Source of the DNA: Aquabacterium sp.
GTDB taxonomy: Bacteria; Pseudomonadota; Gammaproteobacteria; Burkholderiales; Burkholderiaceae_C
Assembly (NCBI RefSeq): GCF_016195855.1
Contig: NZ_JACPYU010000003.1
Coordinates: forward strand, 434,001-498,000
DNA: 64,000 nt
Direction: 5' to 3'
Program-made: the position numbers and the translations under genes
Shown here: piece after piece, positions 34,759-44,003 of the stretch
Position numbering within the stretch: position 1 is the stretch's first letter
How the letters are laid out: each line of letters begins with the position of its first letter
Notes under the pieces: model-generated
Database searches by the model: none
The model's input: only the letters and a program-made list of their open reading frames with translations
What the model was told of the DNA's origin: nothing

Positions 34759-37320
34759 ATGCCTGCCCAGACCACCGAGTCCCCCGCCGTTGATCCCGTC
34801 ACCACGCCGGCGATCACCATGCCCAAGCCGCCCAAGCCCCTGAACGGCTACCGGCCGTATTGGGCCAAGCGCTTTGGCCGGGCCAAGTTCCTGCCCATGA
34901 GCCGCGAGGAGATGAACGAGCTCGGCTGGGACAGCTGCGACATCATCATCGTCACGGGCGACGCCTATGTGGACCACCCCAGCTTCGGCATGGCCGTGAT
35001 CGGCCGCGTACTGGAGGCCCAGGGCTTTCGCGTGGGCATCATCGCGCAACCCGACTGGCAAAGCGCCGACCCGTTCAAGGTGCTGGGCAAGCCCAATCTG
35101 TTTTACGGCGTGGCGGCCGGCAACATGGACTCCATGATCAACCGCTACACGGCTGATCGCAAGATCCGCAGCGACGACGCCTACACGCCCGGTGGCGTGG
35201 CCGGCAAGCGCCCGGACCGCGCCTCGCTGGTCTATGCCCAGCGCTGCAAGGAAGCCTACCCCGAAGTGCCCATCATCATGGGCGGCATCGAGGCCTCGCT
35301 GCGCCGCATTGCGCACTACGACTACTGGTCCGACAAGGTGCGCCGCGCCATCATCATGGATGCCAAGGCCGACCTGCTGCTGTACGGCAATGCCGAGCGC
35401 GCCATCGTCGAGATCGCGCACCGCCTGGCCGCGCGCGAACCGGTCGAGCAGATCACCGATGTGCGCGGCACCGCCTTCCTGCGCCGCACGAATGACCCGA
35501 CGGCGCAAGGCTGGTTCGAGCTGGACTCCACCGAGGTGGACATGCCCGGCCGCATCGACCAGCACATCAACCCCTACATGACCATGGCCCAGCAGGCCGA
35601 GGCCCAGGGCGAGACCTGTGCGCGTGAAGAAGAAGGCGCGTTCGACCCGCTCAAGAACAGCGGCAAGGTGACGATCGGTGGAGAGGCTGGCGGCCAGTCT
35701 GATCTGTCCGATGGCGCCAAGCCCATCAAGCTGGTCAGCAACCCGGCCCTGGCTGCCAAGTCGGCGGCCATCAAGGCCAACGTGGCGGCCTCCGCCGCGC
35801 TGCCTACGCGCAGCGGCAAGATCGCCCTGCCCCCACGGGACCGCACCGTGATCCGCCTGCCGTCCTACGAGCAGGTCAAGAGCGACCCGGTGCTCTACGC
35901 CCACGCCAACCGCGTGCTGCACCTGGAGACCAACCCTGGCAATGCCCGTGCCCTGGTCCAGGCCCATGCCCACCGCGATGTGTGGATCAACCCGCCCCCC
36001 ATCCCGCTGACCATGGCCGAGATGGACTACGTCTTCGGCCTGGAATACCAGCGCAGCCCGCACCCGGTTTACGCCGATGAAAACGGCAGCCACGATCACG
36101 GCACCAAGATCCCCGCGTGGGAGATGATCCGCTTCAGCGTGAACATCATGCGCGGCTGCTTTGGCGGCTGCACCTTCTGCTCCATCACCGAGCACGAGGG
36201 CCGCATCATCCAGAGCCGCAGCGAGGACTCGGTCATCCACGAGATCGAAGAGATCCGCGACAAGGTCAAGGGCTTCACCGGCGTCATCTCCGACCTGGGC
36301 GGCCCCACGGCCAATATGTACCGCATCGGCTGCCGCTCCAAGGAAATCGAGGCCGCTTGCCGCAAGCCTTCGTGCGTGTACCCGGGCATCTGCCCCAATC
36401 TGAACACGCACCACGGCCCGCTCATCAAGATGTACCGCCGTGCGCGCGAATTGCGTGGCGTCAAGAAGATCCTGATCGGTTCGGGCCTGCGCTATGACCT
36501 GGCCATCAAGTCGCCCGAGTACATCAAGGAGCTGGTCACCCACCACGTGGGCGGCTACCTCAAGATCGCGCCCGAGCACACCGAAGGCGGCCCGCTGTCC
36601 AAGATGATGAAGCCGGGCATCGGCACCTACGACAAGTTCAAGCAGCTGTTCGAGCAGTACAGCGCAGAAGCCGGCAAGAAGCAGTACCTCATCCCCTACT
36701 TCATCGCGGCCCACCCGGGCACCAGCGACGAAGACATGATGAACCTGGCCGTCTGGCTCAAGCGCAATGGCTTCAAGGCCGACCAGGTACAGACCTTCTA
36801 CCCCAGCCCCATGGCCACGGCCACGGCCATGTACCACTCCGGGCGCAACCCGCTCAAGGGCATCAGCCGCGTCGAGGGCAAGGCCGAGAAGGTGGACATC
36901 GTCAAGGGCGAGAAGCGCCGCCGCCTGCACAAGGCCTTCCTGCGCTACCACGACCCCAACAACTGGCCCCTGCTGCGCGAGGCACTCAAGGCCATGGGCC
37001 GCGCCGACCTGATCGGCAATGGCCAGCACCACCTGATCCCCTTCTACCAGCCGCAGACGGATGGCAGCTACCAGAGTGCACGCCGCAAGAACTCGACGGG
37101 CACCGGCAGCAAGGCGTCGGTGGTCACCAGCGGCCGCGTCAACCGCGCGGTGGAGCCGGCAGACCCACGGGCCCTGCCCAAGGTACAGCCGCGCAAAGGC
37201 CAGATCCTGACCCAGCACACGGGCTTGCCGCCACGGGAAACCGGGGCCCGCAAGCCGGGCAAGTCGGCTGCGGGGCCACAAACCAGAAGCGCTGGCGCCC
37301 CACGCAAAAAGGGCCGCTGA
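34759..37320 (+). CDS. ygiQ: YgiQ-family (UPF0313) radical SAM protein
   Basis: 853 residues. N-terminal UPF0313 domain (about 30-440) begins with a B12-binding-like segment ([20 protein letters not shown]). The radical SAM core carries the 4Fe-4S motif C467, C471, C474 ([11 protein letters not shown]). The C-terminal region is typical of YgiQ ([39 protein letters not shown]) followed by a basic Gly/Arg/Lys tail of ~70 residues. The reaction is unknown in the family. The ATG at 34759 follows a short TTG alternative at 34753. Convergent with the DUF4431 gene. Confidence 0.93.
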   Translation: MPAQTTESPAVDPVTTPAITMPKPPKPLNGYRPYWAKRFGRAKFLPMSREEMNELGWDSCDIIIVTGDAYVDHPSFGMAVIGRVLEAQGFRVGIIAQPDWQSADPFKVLGKPNLFYGVAAGNMDSMINRYTADRKIRSDDAYTPGGVAGKRPDRASLVYAQRCKEAYPEVPIIMGGIEASLRRIAHYDYWSDKVRRAIIMDAKADLLLYGNAERAIVEIAHRLAAREPVEQITDVRGTAFLRRTNDPTAQGWFELDSTEVDMPGRIDQHINPYMTMAQQAEAQGETCAREEEGAFDPLKNSGKVTIGGEAGGQSDLSDGAKPIKLVSNPALAAKSAAIKANVAASAALPTRSGKIALPPRDRTVIRLPSYEQVKSDPVLYAHANRVLHLETNPGNARALVQAHAHRDVWINPPPIPLTMAEMDYVFGLEYQRSPHPVYADENGSHDHGTKIPAWEMIRFSVNIMRGCFGGCTFCSITEHEGRIIQSRSEDSVIHEIEEIRDKVKGFTGVISDLGGPTANMYRIGCRSKEIEAACRKPSCVYPGICPNLNTHHGPLIKMYRRARELRGVKKILIGSGLRYDLAIKSPEYIKELVTHHVGGYLKIAPEHTEGGPLSKMMKPGIGTYDKFKQLFEQYSAEAGKKQYLIPYFIAAHPGTSDEDMMNLAVWLKRNGFKADQVQTFYPSPMATATAMYHSGRNPLKGISRVEGKAEKVDIVKGEKRRRLHKAFLRYHDPNNWPLLREALKAMGRADLIGNGQHHLIPFYQPQTDGSYQSARRKNSTGTGSKASVVTSGRVNRAVEPADPRALPKVQPRKGQILTQHTGLPPRETGARKPGKSAAGPQTRSAGAPRKKGR

Positions 37321-37330
37321 TCCACGGCAC

Positions 37331-37789
37331 TCAGTGGTGATCAGGCTTGGGCTGTGGCCCGACCTCGATCATCACGGGTGTGTGATGATGCCCACTTTCT
37401 GCCCGCACCAACTGCCCGGTCAGCACGCAAACCCGCCGACATGCCGCCCTCTGGCCGGCATCGAGGTGGTCGTGCACATCCAGCACCTGCAGTTCGCGGA
37501 TGCTGTGCCGCGTTGGGTCCGTTTCACCCAGCAAACCAGTCACGCACAAGGGGCGCCCCAAGCGCAGAACGGGTGTCACCTCTGCGGCATCGCCGTGGCG
37601 CACACTGTCGTAACCCGGCGGGCCCGCAAAGGTGCGAGAGATCAGCCGGCCATGGAGCGAAACAGTCGCCCCCACCTTCAGGCACGAAGGAGCCGCCCCC
37701 CCAGCTTGTGATGGCGCGCCCGGCATGGCCAAGAGCAGCGCCAACGCCCATGGCATGCATCGATGCCTCACGGTCATCCCTGCGTTCAT
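37331..37789 (-). CDS. Exported DUF4431-family protein
   Basis: 152 residues with a Sec signal peptide (PWALALLLAMPGAPSQA, cleaved near residue 29). The mature domain follows the DUF4431 pattern: SCLKVGATVSLHGRLISRTF, GPPGYDSVRHGD, LRLGRPLCVTG and a C-terminal HHHTPVMIEVG. Two Cys pairs may form disulfides. Its ATG overlaps the stop of the upstream P5-like gene by four bases (ATGA), indicating translational coupling. A paralogous exported protein is encoded at 45175-45627. Function unknown; the coupling suggests it acts with the upstream product. Confidence 0.8.
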   Translation of the reverse strand: MNAGMTVRHRCMPWALALLLAMPGAPSQAGGAAPSCLKVGATVSLHGRLISRTFAGPPGYDSVRHGDAAEVTPVLRLGRPLCVTGLLGETDPTRHSIRELQVLDVHDHLDAGQRAACRRVCVLTGQLVRAESGHHHTPVMIEVGPQPKPDHH

Positions 37790-38457
37790 GCCGCTTCGGC
37801 AGCCATGACATCAAGGTTGTTAAGCTGGACCTCATCAGGTCTCGCACGCAAATAAAAGCCGGACCGCCCCGCGACCAGCACGGCATCAAGCAAGCCCGCA
37901 CGAGCCAGCGACACCGCCTTGTCACGCCCCACCACCCCGGACCCATCGTCGAGCTCATAAGCCACGATCCGCCCATGCTCCGAGATGGCGCCCACGATCT
38001 TGATCAATGGCGTCTCGGTCCCTGCAATGGTGCCTTCCAGCTTTTCGATGGCGCTCACCACGGCATCGAGCTGTGCGTCCTTCAAGTCACCCAGCTTGGT
38101 CGTGCCCTCCAGGCCAGTGAGCTTCTTCAGGTTCTTGGCATAGGCGTCCGTGGCGTTCTCTTTGGGTGGTGCGTAGCGCTTGACCGCATCCTCGATGGTC
38201 AACGTCTTATAGGTCTCCGTTTTCAACAAGGCTTTGAGCGCCTGCCTGCCCGTCTGATAGTCAGGAAACACAGCGAAACCGCCAGCCTCACCAATGGCAC
38301 CTTGCGCCGTTGCAAAGCTCGACTTCCGGATGTTGCCGGGGTTGTTGTTCCGCCAGGCACGTGAGCCCCCGTGACGCACGAAAGCCTTCCCTGCGTCATC
38401 GGTGTAGAGCACATCCAAGGATTTGCTGTTCCTCTTTCTGGCTGATACGTAAGGCAT
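37786..38457 (-). CDS. Phage P5-like structural/peptidoglycan-associated domain fused to DUF3892
   Basis: 223 residues. The N-terminal half (about 30-115) has WRNNNPGNIR, GGFAVFPDYQTGRQALKALL and RYAPPKENATDAY, a pattern found in phage virion proteins (structural protein P5 type) and in lytic effectors. The C-terminal ~65 residues resemble DUF3892 (YELDDGSGVVGRDKAVSLAR, ...FYLRARPD). No signal peptide. GGAG lies seven bases before the ATG at 38457. A small CCCTC-aaga-GAGGG hairpin is in its leader (38522-38535). Coupled by ATGA overlap to the exported DUF4431 gene. It may be domesticated phage material or an effector-like protein; both are inference. Confidence 0.75.
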   Translation of the reverse strand: MPYVSARKRNSKSLDVLYTDDAGKAFVRHGGSRAWRNNNPGNIRKSSFATAQGAIGEAGGFAVFPDYQTGRQALKALLKTETYKTLTIEDAVKRYAPPKENATDAYAKNLKKLTGLEGTTKLGDLKDAQLDAVVSAIEKLEGTIAGTETPLIKIVGAISEHGRIVAYELDDGSGVVGRDKAVSLARAGLLDAVLVAGRSGFYLRARPDEVQLNNLDVMAAEAA

Positions 38458-38666
38458 GACATTTCTCCTGTTGTTGATTTGATGGGCAGGCGGTCTATGG
38501 AATGCGCTGCATGGCATCACTCCCTCAAGAGAGGGCATCGACCGTCAATATGGAACAGATGCATTCAAGGGCCTGATGCGCAAACGGCCACGCTTCCTCT
38601 CGATAAAACAGAAACGAGTCCGTTGCGCCCACCGGCATTACCTTATAAATAGCTCGGAATTAACTA

Positions 38667-38682
38667 CCTACCGTATAGTAGG
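38667..38682. promoter_or_regulatory. Operator O1 for the TetR regulator (autoregulation)
   Basis: CCTACCGTATAGTAGG, an imperfect palindrome three bases before the tetR ATG, shares CTACC-N4-(A/G)GTAG with a second copy upstream of the thiolase gene. It sits just downstream of a TATAAA (38644-38649), so binding would block initiation or translation. Confidence 0.7.
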
Positions 38683-38685
38683 CTC

Positions 38686-39285
38686 ATGAGCATCGCCAAC
38701 CCCAAACTGCTTGAGGACACCAGCGACACCCGCCTGTCCATCCTGAGGGCCGCGCGCGAGTTGATCCAGACGCGCTCCTACCTGGGCCTGAGCTTTCAAG
38801 AACTGGCAGACCGGGTGGGCATCCGCAAGGCCAGCCTCTACCACCACTTCCCGTCCAAGGAGGCGCTGGGCATCGCCGTGCTGGAGCGCAGCATCCACCA
38901 GTTCGATGACTGGGTGGGGCAACTCGGTGGCGCGCCTCAGGTGCAGTTGCAGGCCTACATCCTGATGTTCCGCGACGTGCTGGGGGCAGGCAAACGCGTT
39001 TGCCCAGGGGGCGCACTGGGCCCCGGCTGGGACAGCATCGAGCCCGGTCTTCAGCAAGCCGTTCGCCAGATGCGCCAGCGCCAGATCGACTGGTTGACCG
39101 TGGTCATCGGCCAGATCAAGCGCACCGGCAGCAAGGCCAACGCCACACCAGCCCAGATCGCCGCCGAGGTGTTCGCCGTCTGCCAGGGCGCCCTCTTGTC
39201 AGCCCGCATCACAGGCCGCGCGTCAGACTTCAACGAGGCCCTGGCCCCCCTCATCGTCCAATTGCACCTGCCCGCCTTGCCCTGA
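38686..39285 (+). CDS. TetR-family transcriptional repressor
   Basis: 199 residues. The N-terminal helix-turn-helix (about 20-65) reads FQELADRVGIRKASLYHHF followed by PSKEALG, the usual TetR recognition helix. The C-terminal domain contains a CPGGALG segment and is the probable acyl or aromatic ligand pocket. A matching palindrome lies directly before this gene and another before the thiolase gene at 39377, so it most likely represses both itself and the thiolase. An intrinsic terminator separates the two genes. The inducer is not determinable, though an acyl-CoA would fit. Confidence 0.9.
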   Translation: MSIANPKLLEDTSDTRLSILRAARELIQTRSYLGLSFQELADRVGIRKASLYHHFPSKEALGIAVLERSIHQFDDWVGQLGGAPQVQLQAYILMFRDVLGAGKRVCPGGALGPGWDSIEPGLQQAVRQMRQRQIDWLTVVIGQIKRTGSKANATPAQIAAEVFAVCQGALLSARITGRASDFNEALAPLIVQLHLPALP

Positions 39286-39301
39286 CCACGCTTGACCGAG
39301 C

Positions 39302-39325
39302 GCCGGCTTTTTCCGGCATTTTCTT
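39302..39325 (+). terminator. Intrinsic terminator after tetR gene
   Basis: GCCGG-cttttt-CCGGC stem-loop followed by ATTTTCTT, 17 bases after the repressor stop. Confidence 0.75.
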
Positions 39326-39336
39326 ACCTCAACAAA

Positions 39337-39352
39337 ACTACCGACTGGTAGG
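39337..39352. promoter_or_regulatory. Operator O2 upstream of the thiolase gene
   Basis: ACTACCGACTGGTAGG contains the palindrome CTACC-gact-GGTAG, the same CTACC-N4-GGTAG core as O1 at the repressor gene. It lies 25 bases before the thiolase ATG. Confidence 0.7.
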
Positions 39353-39376
39353 TAGATAAGCAAAGAAAGGTTCATC

Positions 39377-40516
39377 ATGAAAGCCGTGATCACCGCGTAT
39401 GCACGCTCCCCCTTCCACTTCGCCCGCAAGGGCGCACTGGCCCAGGTACGCCCCGACGTGCTGACCGCGCAGGTCGTGCAAGGCCTGATGCAGAAGGTGG
39501 ACCTGGACCCCGCCCTGATCGAAGACCTGATCCTGGGCTGCGCCTACCCCGAGGGCCCTCAAGGCAACAACCTGGCGCGGCTCGTGGTGTTCCTCGCGGG
39601 CCTGCCCCAGCAGGTGGGCGGCATGACCATCAACCGCTTTTGCGGCTCCTCCATGTCGGCCATCCACATGGCTGCGGCCCAGATCGAAGCCGGCATGGGC
39701 GAGGCCTTCATCTGTGCGGGCGTTGAATCCATGACCATGGTGCCGCAAGGCGGCCTGCACTTCGACCCCAGCCCGGACTTGCTGGCGCGCTACCCGCAGG
39801 CCTACATCACCATGGGCGAAACCGCCGAGAACGTGGCCCAGCGCTACCAGGTCGCCCGCCGTGATCAGGAGGAGCTGGCCCTGCTGTCCCATCAGAAGGC
39901 TGCGGCCGCACGTGATCAGGGTCGCTTGCAGGACGAGATCGTCCCCATCGTCGACCGCGATGGCCAGCGCATCAGCAGCGATGGCTGCATCCGCCCGCAA
40001 ACCACGCTGGAGGCGCTGGCCGCGCTCAAACCGGCCTTTCGCGCCGACGGCGTGGTCACGGCGGGCACCTCGTCGCCCCTGACCGACGGCGCCGCGGCGG
40101 TGCTGGTCACCAGCGAGGCCTTCGCGCGGCAACACGGCCTGGCGCCCATGGCCCGCATCCGCGCCTTTGCCACCGTGGGCTGCGACCCGACCGAAATGGG
40201 CATGGGCCCCGTGCCCGCCACCCGCAAGGCACTGGCCCGCGCGGGCCTGCAAGTGGCCGACATCGACCTCGTCGAGATCAACGAGGCCTTCTCCTCGCAA
40301 GCCCTGGCCTGCGCACGCGAGCTGGGCCTGGACCCAGCCAAGGTGAACCTCGATGGCGGCGCGCTGTCCCTGGGCCACCCCCTGGGCGCCACCGGCGCGC
40401 GCATCACCGGCAAGGCCGCCTCGCTGCTGAAGCGGGAGCACGCCCGCTTCGCGCTGGCCACCCAGTGCATCGGCGGGGGCCAGGGCATTGCCACGGTGCT
40501 GGAGGCACTGAACTGA
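39377..40516 (+). CDS. Thiolase (acetyl-CoA C-acyltransferase)
   Basis: Catalyses thiolytic cleavage of 3-ketoacyl-CoA or condensation of acyl-CoAs. The 379-residue enzyme has the nucleophile C89 (NRFCGSSMSAIH), H334 (SLGHPLGATG) and C364 (ATQCIGGGQG). NRFCGSSMSAIH is closer to FadA-type degradative thiolases than to PhaA biosynthetic ones, but the distinction is not firm. AAAGG-type ribosome site before the ATG at 39377. Controlled by the adjacent TetR through operator O2. A long GC-rich hairpin follows. Confidence 0.92.
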   Translation: MKAVITAYARSPFHFARKGALAQVRPDVLTAQVVQGLMQKVDLDPALIEDLILGCAYPEGPQGNNLARLVVFLAGLPQQVGGMTINRFCGSSMSAIHMAAAQIEAGMGEAFICAGVESMTMVPQGGLHFDPSPDLLARYPQAYITMGETAENVAQRYQVARRDQEELALLSHQKAAAARDQGRLQDEIVPIVDRDGQRISSDGCIRPQTTLEALAALKPAFRADGVVTAGTSSPLTDGAAAVLVTSEAFARQHGLAPMARIRAFATVGCDPTEMGMGPVPATRKALARAGLQVADIDLVEINEAFSSQALACARELGLDPAKVNLDGGALSLGHPLGATGARITGKAASLLKREHARFALATQCIGGGQGIATVLEALN

Positions 40517-40535
40517 GCACGGCCTGATGCTCACT

Positions 40536-40569
40536 GGGCGGGGCCAGATCTGCGCGTCTGGCCCCGCCC
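40536..40569 (+). terminator. GC-rich 13-bp hairpin after the thiolase gene
   Basis: GGGCGGGGCCAGA pairs perfectly with TCTGGCCCCGCCC around an 8-base loop, 20 bases after the stop. There is no U-run, so it may be a transcript stabiliser or a Rho-assisted terminator. Confidence 0.5.
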
Positions 40570-40653
40570 CCAAGCCCCCTGGAGCCTGTCAAGGCGCTGT
40601 AACATGACCGCGTGAGCGTGATACAAAACTTGACTGTCTCAGCAGGGAGCCCT

Positions 40654-41823
40654 ATGAATTTGTCGCCCGTTGTCTCTCGTGTCATGGCCGGTGCCATGTC
40701 CGCCATGTCCTCCAGGGCGCTGCGCCTGCTTGCCCTGGGCACGGTGGTGGCAACCGGCCTCAACCTGACGGGCTGCTCCTCGGCCACGCGCCTGGTGGCC
40801 AACCCGAACCAGTCGTCCACGCTCAAGGCCAAGAACTACGCGAACTACAAGGAGCTCTACCTCCTGCCGCCGGACACCGACCCGCGCAACGTCATGCCGC
40901 GCCTGGCCACGGCGTTCGAGCAGATGGGCTACAAGGTCACGGTGTACCCGCCGGGCAAGTCCATTGAAGGGGCGCAAGGCACGGGCTTCCTGATCGGCGA
41001 CGATGGCTTCATCCTCACCTGCGCGCACGTGCTGGGTGAAGAAAAGACCGCCACCGTGACGCTCAATGGCAACCGCTATTTCGCCGACGTCGTCAAGGCT
41101 GACAAGGACGCCGACCTGGCCCTGCTCAAGACACGCGACAAGCCCAACCCGGCCGTGACCTCGCTGAGCTTTCGCAGCGTCAACAAGGACTACCACATGG
41201 GTGAAGACGTCTTCACCATCGGCTACCCCTTGAGCAGCCTGCTGGGCAACAGCGCCCGCATGACCAAGGGCCTCTTGAGCGCCGCCACCGGCCTGCGCGA
41301 CGACCCCAAACAAGTGCAGGTCTCGGCCGAGATCCAGCCCGGCAACAGCGGCGGCCCCTTGCTCGACAAGGACGGCCAGATCATCGGCGTCATCCAGCAG
41401 ACCATCAACCCCTTCGCGGTGGCCCAGGCCACGGGTGGCGCGCTGCCGCAGAACATCAACTTCTCGATCAAGCACAGCCATGTGCTGGACTTCGTGAAAG
41501 GCGCCAGCGAGCCAGCCTACAAGGCCGTGCGCTTTGACAAGGCCGGCGGGCTGGAAAAAGCCGGCCCGGCCGTGGCCAAGATCATTGCGGGCATCTCCAC
41601 GGTGGAAGGCGACCGCGCCAACAAGATCGTCGTGCGCCTGAACTACATCAGCAAATGGGACATGTGGTACCGCTTCAGCCTGTTTGCGCTGACGGTGTAC
41701 GACTTCGAAACCCGTGAACGCCTGTTCACCACGGGCCAGGGCTACGACAACATGGTGAGCAACGAAGACGTGGTCATCAACGACACCCTGGCGCAGTTCA
41801 AGCGCGGCATGGGCCTGCACTGA
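40654..41823 (+). CDS. Trypsin-like serine protease lipoprotein (S1C-type)
   Basis: 389 residues. The N-terminal signal ends in a lipobox (LTGC, Cys41), so the protein is probably lipid-anchored in the periplasm or outer membrane. A trypsin-like domain of the DegP type supplies the triad H125 (TCAHVLG), D154 (KDADLALL) and S232 (IQPGNSGGPLL). No PDZ domain is seen; the ~100 C-terminal residues form a separate, unrecognised domain, and an N-terminal ~60-residue segment precedes the protease. GGGAG is three bases before the ATG at 40654. Convergent with the DUF4010 gene. Likely a protein-quality or envelope-stress protease. Confidence 0.88.
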   Translation: MNLSPVVSRVMAGAMSAMSSRALRLLALGTVVATGLNLTGCSSATRLVANPNQSSTLKAKNYANYKELYLLPPDTDPRNVMPRLATAFEQMGYKVTVYPPGKSIEGAQGTGFLIGDDGFILTCAHVLGEEKTATVTLNGNRYFADVVKADKDADLALLKTRDKPNPAVTSLSFRSVNKDYHMGEDVFTIGYPLSSLLGNSARMTKGLLSAATGLRDDPKQVQVSAEIQPGNSGGPLLDKDGQIIGVIQQTINPFAVAQATGGALPQNINFSIKHSHVLDFVKGASEPAYKAVRFDKAGGLEKAGPAVAKIIAGISTVEGDRANKIVVRLNYISKWDMWYRFSLFALTVYDFETRERLFTTGQGYDNMVSNEDVVINDTLAQFKRGMGLH

Positions 41824-41829
41824 GGCGCA

Positions 41830-43063
41830 TCAGCCCATCAACACAAAGGCCCAGGCCACGGCCATATTGAGCGCCAGCACCAGGGCCACGACCAGCCCGA
41901 AGCGCCAGCCCCCTGCCAGCACGGCCGCCGCTGAGCGCGTGACGCCATTGACGCTGAGCGCCACCAGCAAGCCAACCATCAGGTTGGTGGCGCTCAATTG
42001 GCCGGCACCAAACAGCGACATCAGCGTGGCCATGGGTGCGTGCGCATCGGCCACGGCCGCCAGCGCGGTACCCAGCATCAGGCCTGCCATGCCGTGCTGG
42101 CGCGCCAAGCTGACCAGCACTGCACCACCCAGGAGCAGCCCGGCCACCAGCGCCGCCTCCCGCACGCGCAGCACCGTATGCGGCTCGCGCCAGGCGGGCA
42201 CCGCGCCCCCCTTGGCGCCACAGCAAGATGCCCAGCCCCAAGGGCACGGACACCCCCACCGCGGCCAGCGGCCACAGCCGTTGCAACACATGGGGGGACA
42301 CTACCGAGGCCATCATCAACATCAGCACCCAGGTGGCGACCATCGACAACACGGCCGCGCACCAGCTCAGGCGCATGGGCGCATCGCCGCGCCGGGCCAT
42401 GCTGCCCATCGCACTGATCGTGGCCGTGCTCGACACGAATCCGCCCAGCAGGCCCGACACGGCCAGGCCCGCACGCGTGCCGAGCAAGCGCTGCGCCACA
42501 TGGCCCACCGCCTGCATCAGCAAGATCATGATCACCAGCATCAGCACGCGCTGCGGTGACAGCTGCCCCAGCCAGCTCAAGGGGGTAGACGGCAAAAGCG
42601 GCAACAGCACCAGCACCAGGGCCGACAGCAGCAGGCCGTCGTGCAGCTCCTGCTCGCTCAGCCACTCGGTGGCGAAATGGTGCAGGCGCTCCCGCGCGGC
42701 CAGCACCGCCGCCAGCAGCACGGCGCAGCCGGCAGCCAGCGCTGGCTGCGACACGGACAGCATGCCGATCAAGGTGGTGGCCAGCAGCGCCAGCTCGGTG
42801 GTCATGCCCGGATCACGCGAACGGCTGCGCCAATAGGCCAAGGCCGCCAGCAAGGCCACGCCCGCCAGCACCACCGTGGCCAGTGCCACCGAGACGATCT
42901 GCGCCATCGCGCCGGCCAGCGCCGCCACCATGAAGGTGCGCAGGCCCGCCGCCTGGCGATCGTCGCCCTGCCCTTTGCGCCGCTCGCGCTCCAGGCCGAT
43001 GAGCAAACCGGCGCCCAGCGCCACCGCCAGGCCCATCTGATCCGACGACAAAAACCGATCCAC
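41830..43063 (-). pseudogene. MgtC/SapB-DUF4010 membrane protein, frameshifted
   Basis: The N-terminal part (about 43063-42212) encodes an MgtC-like hydrophobic domain (QMGLAVALGAGLLIGLERER, then LRTFMVAALAGAMAQ) and the start of a DUF4010 domain. At a run of six G (minus strand; C6 at 42206-42211) the frame breaks: the upstream frame runs on into Arg/Gly-rich nonsense overlapping the protease gene, while the expected hydrophobic DUF4010 continuation (VREAALVAGLLLGGAVLVSL to the stop at 41830) is in another frame. Removing one G restores a 410-residue protein. This is either a sequencing error, a recent mutation or slippage. The GTG at 43063 is preceded by GAGGT; an ATG at 43108 is the alternative. 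Confidence 0.8.
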
Positions 43064-43197
43064 GCGCACCTCAAAACCATTGCAGACGCGCTCAGTATGG
43101 CCCGCCATCGGGGTTTGGCCCGATCAGATCGCGGCTTGCCCAGGCAGAAGTGCCCCGCCCTTGCCTTAAACTCTGGGCTTTTCAGCGCCTGTCGTCC

Positions 43198-43974
43198 ATG
43201 TCCGCCGCATCACCCGCGAACGCCTCTGCCCTGTTCGACCTCAAGAGCGCCTCGCTCACCCTGGTTGCCTTCGTGCTCAAGACCGGGAACATCCAGGCTC
43301 TGGGCCAGGCCATGGCAGAACGCTTTGGCGACACGCCCGACTTCTTCAGCCAGGACCCGGTGGTGATCGACCTGACCCACCTGGCCAGCCTGGACGCGTC
43401 CGTCAACTTCGACGCCCTGATCACGCTGCTGACCAGCTTCAAGCTCAAGCCAGTGGCCGTGCGCGGTGGCACCGTCAAGCAGACGGCTGCCGCCCAAGAG
43501 GCCGGCCTGGGCGAGGCCCCCGACAGCCACGCCGCCCCGGCCCGCGCCGAAACGGTCACCAAGACCGTGGTGCAGGAAGTCATCAAGGAAGTCGTACGTG
43601 AAGTGCCCATCGAGGTCCGCGTGGAAGTGCCGGTGTCGGCCACCACCATGGTCATCGACAAGCCTCTGCGCTCGGGCCAGCAGATCTACGCCAAGGGTGG
43701 CGACCTCATCGTCATGGCCGTGGTCAACCACGGCGCCGAAGTGATTGCCGACGGCAACATCCACGTCTATGCGCCCCTGCGCGGCAAGGCGATTGCCGGC
43801 GCCAAGGGCAACACCCAGGCCCGCATTTTCTCGACCTGCATGGAGCCCGAGTTGCTGTCCATCGCAGGCACCTACCGCACCACCGAAAACCCGCTGCCCG
43901 CCAACATCAAAGGCAAGCCGGCCCAGATCCGGCTTGACGGCGAGCGCCTGGTTTTCGACCCCATCGACATTTGA
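43198..43974 (+). CDS. minC: Septum-site determining protein MinC
   Basis: Inhibitor of FtsZ ring assembly, recruited to the membrane by MinD. 258 residues: N-terminal MinC_N domain about 12-105, a charged Val/Glu/Lys linker (about 118-150) and the C-terminal beta-helix about 155-255 with the signature RSGQQIYAKGGDLIV and VNHGAEVIADGNIHVYAPLRG. The ATG at 43198 gives the normal N-terminus; Shine-Dalgarno is weak. First gene of minCDE, 29 bases before minD. Confidence 0.95.
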   Translation: MSAASPANASALFDLKSASLTLVAFVLKTGNIQALGQAMAERFGDTPDFFSQDPVVIDLTHLASLDASVNFDALITLLTSFKLKPVAVRGGTVKQTAAAQEAGLGEAPDSHAAPARAETVTKTVVQEVIKEVVREVPIEVRVEVPVSATTMVIDKPLRSGQQIYAKGGDLIVMAVVNHGAEVIADGNIHVYAPLRGKAIAGAKGNTQARIFSTCMEPELLSIAGTYRTTENPLPANIKGKPAQIRLDGERLVFDPIDI

Positions 43975-44003
43975 ACAAGACTGACTTGAAAGGACCGCCA
44001 TCC

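Noticed and set aside
34609-37281. 890-codon minus-strand frame antisense to the YgiQ-type gene
   Set aside because: Low-complexity His/Ala/Asp/Gly-rich translation; the plus strand carries the radical SAM motifs.
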